From positions 1 to 18,564 of the forward strand of contig CAMLHZ010000029.1 in NCBI GenBank assembly GCA_946480085.1: 18,564 nt of DNA, written 5' to 3'. Both the position numbers and the translations under genes were made by a program. This stretch comes from an uncultured Flavobacteriales bacterium (GTDB taxonomy: Bacteria; Bacteroidota; Bacteroidia; Flavobacteriales; Crocinitomicaceae). Under the pieces are notes generated by a model. It was not told the DNA's origin. It worked only from the letters and a program-made list of their open reading frames with translations, and made no database searches. Each line of letters begins with the position of its first letter. Position 1 is the first letter of the stretch. Below, piece by piece: positions 14,908 through 18,564 of this stretch.

Positions 14908-15030
14908 TTTGAGTTCAATTAGCTTAAATTAGACTTAAGAATAAAATCAATTAAAACTTAATAGTTCCTAATCGATCCATTATTCAGGACAACCCTTTTC
15001 ATTTTATTGATGAAAAGGGTTGTTGTTTTT
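14908..15030 (+). ncRNA. Candidate small RNA or kinase leader ending at the terminator
   Basis: The strong terminator at 14989-15030 implies a plus-strand transcript. A weak promoter match, TTTG (14908-14911) and TAGACTTA (14930-14937) with an 18-nt spacer, would give an RNA of about 85 nt starting near 14945. No reading frame of useful length is seen in it. This is a suggestion from the terminator alone; the start is uncertain. Confidence 0.3.
14989..15030 (+). terminator. Strong rho-independent terminator with no known gene ahead
   Basis: ACAACCCTTTTCAT (14989-15002) and ATGAAAAGGGTTGT (15010-15023) form a perfect 14-bp stem with a 7-nt loop, followed by TGTTTTT (15024-15030). The T-run marks it as a plus-strand terminator. 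It lies between two divergently transcribed genes, so no annotated plus-strand gene reads into it. It may end a small RNA or act as a leader attenuator for the kinase gene. Confidence 0.85.
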
Positions 15031-15083
15031 AACATACTGCTTAAAATAAAATATGCATTTTTGCTTGACGCACACAACTACAG

Positions 15084-16262
15084 ATGATTAGTACAAACTT
15101 CCCAATTAAAAATCAAGACAAACTCAAAGAATGGCAAATCGTCATCATTCGGAAAACTGACTTCCTTAACATCGTTGGAACCTTGAACGTTCTGCTCGGA
15201 TTGATTCTTTTTAACTCCATTGGATTCCACGGATTAAACACTCATTTCTACATCGTTTTTGGATTGGCATTTCTTACATTTTTATCGAATCGGACAGGAA
15301 AAATTCTAATCTCTACTTATCTCTTTTTTGCCATTGGTGTTTACTTGCTTTCCGTAATTGTTATTCTCGTTGGAATTGACACCTATGCATTGATGTATTA
15401 TTTTCCCATAACCATGTCGATTGTGCAGTTGTTTGGTAGAAAAGAAACCTTCTATCATATGGTAGTATGGTTGTTTATATACTTCTTCAATATCGTCTTG
15501 CTTTTGTTGTTCGCTGATAATTTTGTGCCAATTGCAATGAGCGAGACAACGCATCAGATCATGAGTAATTTCAACATTCTGTTTGCTTTTTTCTGTGGTT
15601 TGATACTGATTGCTATTATCACAAGAAATACGATCAACATGGAAACAACCATGCGTAAAACTGCTGAGGAGAAAGAACTACTGTTGGCGGAATTGTTTCA
15701 TAGAGTGAAGAACAACCTCAATTTAGTTACCAGTTTATTGAATATTCGAAAAAACAAGAGCAACTCACCCGAAGTGATTGATGCACTGGAAGATTGCAGA
15801 AACAGGGTTTTCTCTATTGCATTGGTTCATCAAAAAATGTATTCAGGGAAGCAAATTGGCAACTTGAATTTAAACGATTTCATAAAAGAACTGATCTACA
15901 ACATTGAGCATATTTTTGGGAACGATGCGAATGTTAAGATCAAAATGGACGATGAAATTCAGCTTCCCGTTTCGAAAGCAGTTCCAACTGGTTTAATTCT
16001 GAATGAAGTTTTGACAAATGTTTATAAACATGCACAGATTGAAGGAAAGCGCCTGGAAATTTTGGTTTCTGTATCCAAAAGAGCTGAAATTCTGGAATTC
16101 ATTGTGGAAGATAACGGTCCCGGACTTGGAGTTCCTGATCAACAACTTGAACATTTAGGATTAGAATTGATACATTCGCTGAGCGAACAATTGGAAGGAA
16201 AGTTCAATTTACAGAGTACGGAAATTGGAACGAAAGCCACATTTACCTTCGCTCATCATTAA
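15084..16262 (+). CDS. Membrane sensor histidine kinase, HisKA_2 type
   Basis: A 392-residue protein: about six membrane helices (residues 25-185), a short linker, then a HisKA_2-type dimerisation region with the phospho-acceptor motif ELFHRVKNNL (His206) and an HATPase domain with the N-box GLILNEVLTNVYKHA and the G1 box DNGPGLG. All elements needed for autophosphorylation are present. No periplasmic sensor domain is visible, so the membrane region itself may sense. No response regulator is encoded nearby, so it is an orphan kinase in this window. A lipoprotein gene follows after 13 nt, and a strong terminator lies 54 nt upstream of the start. The signal is unknown. Confidence 0.9.
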   Translation: MISTNFPIKNQDKLKEWQIVIIRKTDFLNIVGTLNVLLGLILFNSIGFHGLNTHFYIVFGLAFLTFLSNRTGKILISTYLFFAIGVYLLSVIVILVGIDTYALMYYFPITMSIVQLFGRKETFYHMVVWLFIYFFNIVLLLLFADNFVPIAMSETTHQIMSNFNILFAFFCGLILIAIITRNTINMETTMRKTAEEKELLLAELFHRVKNNLNLVTSLLNIRKNKSNSPEVIDALEDCRNRVFSIALVHQKMYSGKQIGNLNLNDFIKELIYNIEHIFGNDANVKIKMDDEIQLPVSKAVPTGLILNEVLTNVYKHAQIEGKRLEILVSVSKRAEILEFIVEDNGPGLGVPDQQLEHLGLELIHSLSEQLEGKFNLQSTEIGTKATFTFAHH

Positions 16263-16275
16263 TTAAGAATAAACT

Positions 16276-17199
16276 ATGAAAACACTACAACTACTATTTA
16301 TTGGAACTCTCCTAACTACAGTTGGCGCATGCTCATCCAACACAGAAACAGCTGCTGAAAAGCAAGGAAAAGAAATGAAGTCCGAACTTGAAAAGCGAGA
16401 AAAGGAAAATCCAGAAGTCGTGGTAATCCTACCCAACAAATCGGTAGACAGCATTACTCCTGCTCAAACAAAGAAACTGAAAAAGTACCTTAAGGCTTCA
16501 ACTATTGAAGAATTGACAGCATACATCAACACCTTACGATTTGTAAAAACCGATACCGCTTTTGAAAAAGCCTATCACGGTGCGAAGACGTTGATCGAAA
16601 AAATGGATAAGGAATTCAGTGCTAAAAACAGCGATCCAATTGAACTGATGGAGGAACTTAAATTCTTTGAAGATGTTTTCGCAATGGAACCTTCATGTGT
16701 GGCTGAATGTACCGAATTCGTGATCAATTACGATATGGAAGACCTTCAGGATTTAGCAAAGGAAACCGAAGGAAAGGCAGACGATGAATTCTTTAAAATG
16801 AAGGTCTTCTGTGAAGGAGATGAAGCAACTTACAATCCGGGCTGGTTAACTTTTTTTGAACGTACATGGGATTACGGTGGCGGAGTTTTACTTGGCGACA
16901 ACAGCATTTATACTTTCCTAAAGAATTCTTACGACTTCCAAAAGAAAAGTACACTTTTCAAAAAAGATGTTGATCAGTTACGCGCTGAAACCATTGACGT
17001 TATGGGTCACTCGATTTACATGCAGCCAAAAGACAAGGTGCAAGCTGAAATTGATAAGATCATCAAGCAAAAAGTCGTTTCCGCTGCTGAGAAAAAACGC
17101 ATTCTGGAAATCAGAAAACGAAACGAAGACGAGAATACAGAAGCTGATCCGTTACTTCAGTTTGGTTGTAAAACTGGTGATTGCGATTGGGGAGGCTGA
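16276..17199 (+). CDS. Hypothetical lipoprotein
   Basis: A 307-residue protein with a lipoprotein signal peptide: a hydrophobic stretch (4-17) and the lipobox VGAC with lipidated Cys19. Residues 20-50 are highly charged (Glu/Lys-rich) and probably act as a tether. The rest is a helical, acidic domain with scattered cysteines, ending in a Cys- and Gly-rich tail, FGCKTGDCDWGG. I do not recognise a family. It follows the kinase gene by 13 nt, so it is likely co-transcribed and could be a signal partner of the kinase (inference). The stop codon (TGA, 17197-17199) touches the start of a GC-rich intergenic repeat. Confidence 0.8.
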   Translation: MKTLQLLFIGTLLTTVGACSSNTETAAEKQGKEMKSELEKREKENPEVVVILPNKSVDSITPAQTKKLKKYLKASTIEELTAYINTLRFVKTDTAFEKAYHGAKTLIEKMDKEFSAKNSDPIELMEELKFFEDVFAMEPSCVAECTEFVINYDMEDLQDLAKETEGKADDEFFKMKVFCEGDEATYNPGWLTFFERTWDYGGGVLLGDNSIYTFLKNSYDFQKKSTLFKKDVDQLRAETIDVMGHSIYMQPKDKVQAEIDKIIKQKVVSAAEKKRILEIRKRNEDENTEADPLLQFGCKTGDCDWGG

Positions 17200-17256
17200 C
17201 CTCGACTCCCTGTCCGCCGATCAGGCAGGCGCTCGGCCACCACAGTCGACTCGGTT
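17198..17256. repeat. Composite GC-rich palindromic repeat between convergent genes
   Basis: A CTCGACTCC...CGCTCGG(C)CACC frame, similar to the unit at 2993-3056, is interrupted by CCTG...CAGG (17209-17229), an imperfect palindrome of another type. A third short segment, GTCGACTCGG (17245-17254), follows. The block begins at the stop codon of the lipoprotein gene and lies in the gap before the convergent beta-barrel gene. It is very GC-rich compared with its surroundings. It could stall or end transcripts from both sides, but no T-run is seen. Confidence 0.6.
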
Positions 17257-17301
17257 AGCTGATCTTTTATGGTGCTAGAAGTTTTAAGATATTTACATCG
17301 A

Positions 17302-17919
17302 TTAGATGTATCTATTTTTCCTTTTTTTCTTCGCTTCCTTATTCAACTCACTGATTTTTCTAGTTGGCAACTGCAACCCTAGTCCACCTGTAACAGCCAA
17401 GTTCGTTTGTAAGTTATCTGCCTCCGGATTTCTGTTGTTTAACAATTTTGTTTCTGCATAGAAATAGAAATACGGACTTACGTGAAACTTGAATCCGGTT
17501 GTCAAATCCCAAACAGGTTGGTAAAATCGGTGATCAACTGATATTTGAGGTTCATTCACTGGATCACGATACATTTGCATTGCTGCCAAACCAAATTCCA
17601 ATCCTACAAAGTAATCGAAACGCTTCTTTGTAAAATTGCGCAGAAATCCGGCTTCGATCAAGAAATAATCATCGTAGATCTCTGTTCCCGACTGCGTACT
17701 CGTCATTACAAACGCGTCACCTCTGAACGAATAATTATCGTCGAGTTGATACGCTAAATGTCCGCCAACAAAATTCATAGTCGACTTTCTATTCATTGAA
17801 AAAGTTGGATAAATACTTCCTGAAACTTCAAGTAAACCTTGTCGTTCTCCGCTTTCCACTTCTTGTGCAATTCCTGTAAAACAAGTAAGGCTTAGAATTG
17901 TTGCAATTACTCTTACCAT
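17302..17919 (-). CDS. Predicted outer-membrane beta-barrel protein
   Basis: A 205-residue protein with a signal peptide (hydrophobic 4-17, cleavage near Ala18-Gln19). The mature part alternates polar and aromatic residues in short strands (for example RFDYFVGLEFGLAAMQMYRD, then YFYFYAETKLL), as expected for a small beta-barrel. The C-terminus is basic (KEAKKKRKNRYI) and does not end in the usual aromatic residue of many outer-membrane barrels. No named family is recognised. Its start overlaps the end of the next upstream gene by 7 nt, so the two are translated from one message. Confidence 0.75.
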   Translation of the reverse strand: MVRVIATILSLTCFTGIAQEVESGERQGLLEVSGSIYPTFSMNRKSTMNFVGGHLAYQLDDNYSFRGDAFVMTSTQSGTEIYDDYFLIEAGFLRNFTKKRFDYFVGLEFGLAAMQMYRDPVNEPQISVDHRFYQPVWDLTTGFKFHVSPYFYFYAETKLLNNRNPEADNLQTNLAVTGGLGLQLPTRKISELNKEAKKKRKNRYI

Positions 17920-18563
17920 AAGTCAGCGATTTTAAAATTCAAACTCACGGTTGTCAATAAATGTCCTTCCAAACTCCCACCAGAAGACTTTTCGAAAGTG
18001 ACTCCAGAATGTCCGTAAACGGTTTCAACATGCGTTCCAAGGTGTAACATGTACTGTGACATCAAACTCAGGTCTAAACGATCATTTAAGCGGATATGAG
18101 TTCCTATTCCAGCCTGAACGGCACTACTCCACCGGTTAATGCTATTGGTGCTGTTATTCAATTCCTGACGATAAGTGTAATCAAAACAATGTCCGGCTAG
18201 AACATACGGGCGAATTTTCGGATTCGGATTGTCCAAAACGTAGAACATTACGCTCCAACCAATGTGGTAATCGTTTCTACGAACCTGATCGGTTGAACTA
18301 GGGAGATAATCGAAAAACCATTCTGTATTCACACGATCAGAAGCCTGAATGCGAAATTGTCCACCCAATCCCAAAGCAAACGGATCGGAATCAGCGTGCT
18401 CATCATCTCCATCAGCATGGCTGTGACCACCATTGAACGAACTAACTGTGCTTCTCATTCCAACAGAAACGGTTCCGCCTTGATTCTTGTTCTTATAACT
18501 GAACGTTTGGGCCTGAATTCCTGAACAAACAAGAATTGCAATGATAGCCAGCAGGGTTTTCAT
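17913..18563 (-). CDS. Predicted outer-membrane beta-barrel protein with His/Asp-rich loop
   Basis: A 216-residue protein with a clear signal peptide (residues 1-18, cleavage after IQA). The mature part has beta-barrel-like alternating strands. A short loop, HSHADGDDEHADSD (47-60), is rich in His and Asp and could bind metal ions. The ATG at 18563-18561 is at the window edge; it gives a complete signal peptide, so the gene is probably whole. It overlaps the following barrel gene by 7 nt, suggesting a pair. The family is not recognised. Confidence 0.75.
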   Translation of the reverse strand: MKTLLAIIAILVCSGIQAQTFSYKNKNQGGTVSVGMRSTVSSFNGGHSHADGDDEHADSDPFALGLGGQFRIQASDRVNTEWFFDYLPSSTDQVRRNDYHIGWSVMFYVLDNPNPKIRPYVLAGHCFDYTYRQELNNSTNSINRWSSAVQAGIGTHIRLNDRLDLSLMSQYMLHLGTHVETVYGHSGVTFEKSSGGSLEGHLLTTVSLNFKIADLW

Positions 18564-18564
18564 A

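Noticed and set aside
1..18564. CRISPR array, tRNA, rRNA, insertion sequence or prophage
   Set aside because: No regularly spaced repeats, no RNA gene signatures and no transposase, integrase or phage protein were seen on either strand.

Overview
The window looks like chromosomal DNA of a Bacteroidota bacterium, most likely Flavobacteriales (Fluviicola or Crocinitomicaceae-like; the genus is inference only). The reasons are AT-rich DNA, almost no Shine-Dalgarno sites, a promoter of the TTTG / TAnnTTTG type, a SpoIIE phosphatase with the 'SIHYARRIQ' linker common in this phylum, and short GC-rich palindromes between genes.

Layout. A plus-strand block (241-6558) holds a DUF218/YdcF envelope protein, an acyl-lipid or acyl-CoA desaturase, a DUF1475-like small membrane protein, a DUF1295 membrane protein, a CFA/coclaurine-N-methyltransferase-like SAM methyltransferase, a membrane-anchored alpha/beta hydrolase and a COG2907-type FAD protein. 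A minus-strand island (6564-11274) holds a small membrane protein, a SpoIIE-type phosphatase overlapping a squalene/carotenoid-dehydrogenase-like FAD enzyme by 4 nt, and a secreted HEYGH protein. The lipid theme then returns on the plus strand with DUF1365 and a second CFA-like methyltransferase (11326-13454), followed by a convergent GPH/MelB-type transporter. The last part (15084-18563) has a membrane histidine kinase with a lipoprotein, and two overlapping outer-membrane beta-barrel-like genes.

How the genes may work together. Desaturase, two CFA-superfamily methyltransferases, COG2907 flavoprotein, DUF1365, DUF1295, DUF1475 and a MelB-like transporter resemble the accessory sets linked in Proteobacteria to modification of unsaturated phospholipid acyl chains (cyclopropane, methyl-branched and, in Rhodobacter/Rhodopseudomonas, furan fatty acids). 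The second CFA-like enzyme lacks two of the bicarbonate-site residues of E. coli Cfa, so it may methylate without closing a cyclopropane ring. The best candidate for a new system here is therefore a Bacteroidota pathway for methylated or furan-type fatty acids. This is an inference from gene content and active-site residues; the product is unknown.

Non-coding features of note are a strong rho-independent terminator with no annotated gene ahead of it (14989-15030), composite GC-rich palindromes at three places, and several short degenerate tandem repeats.
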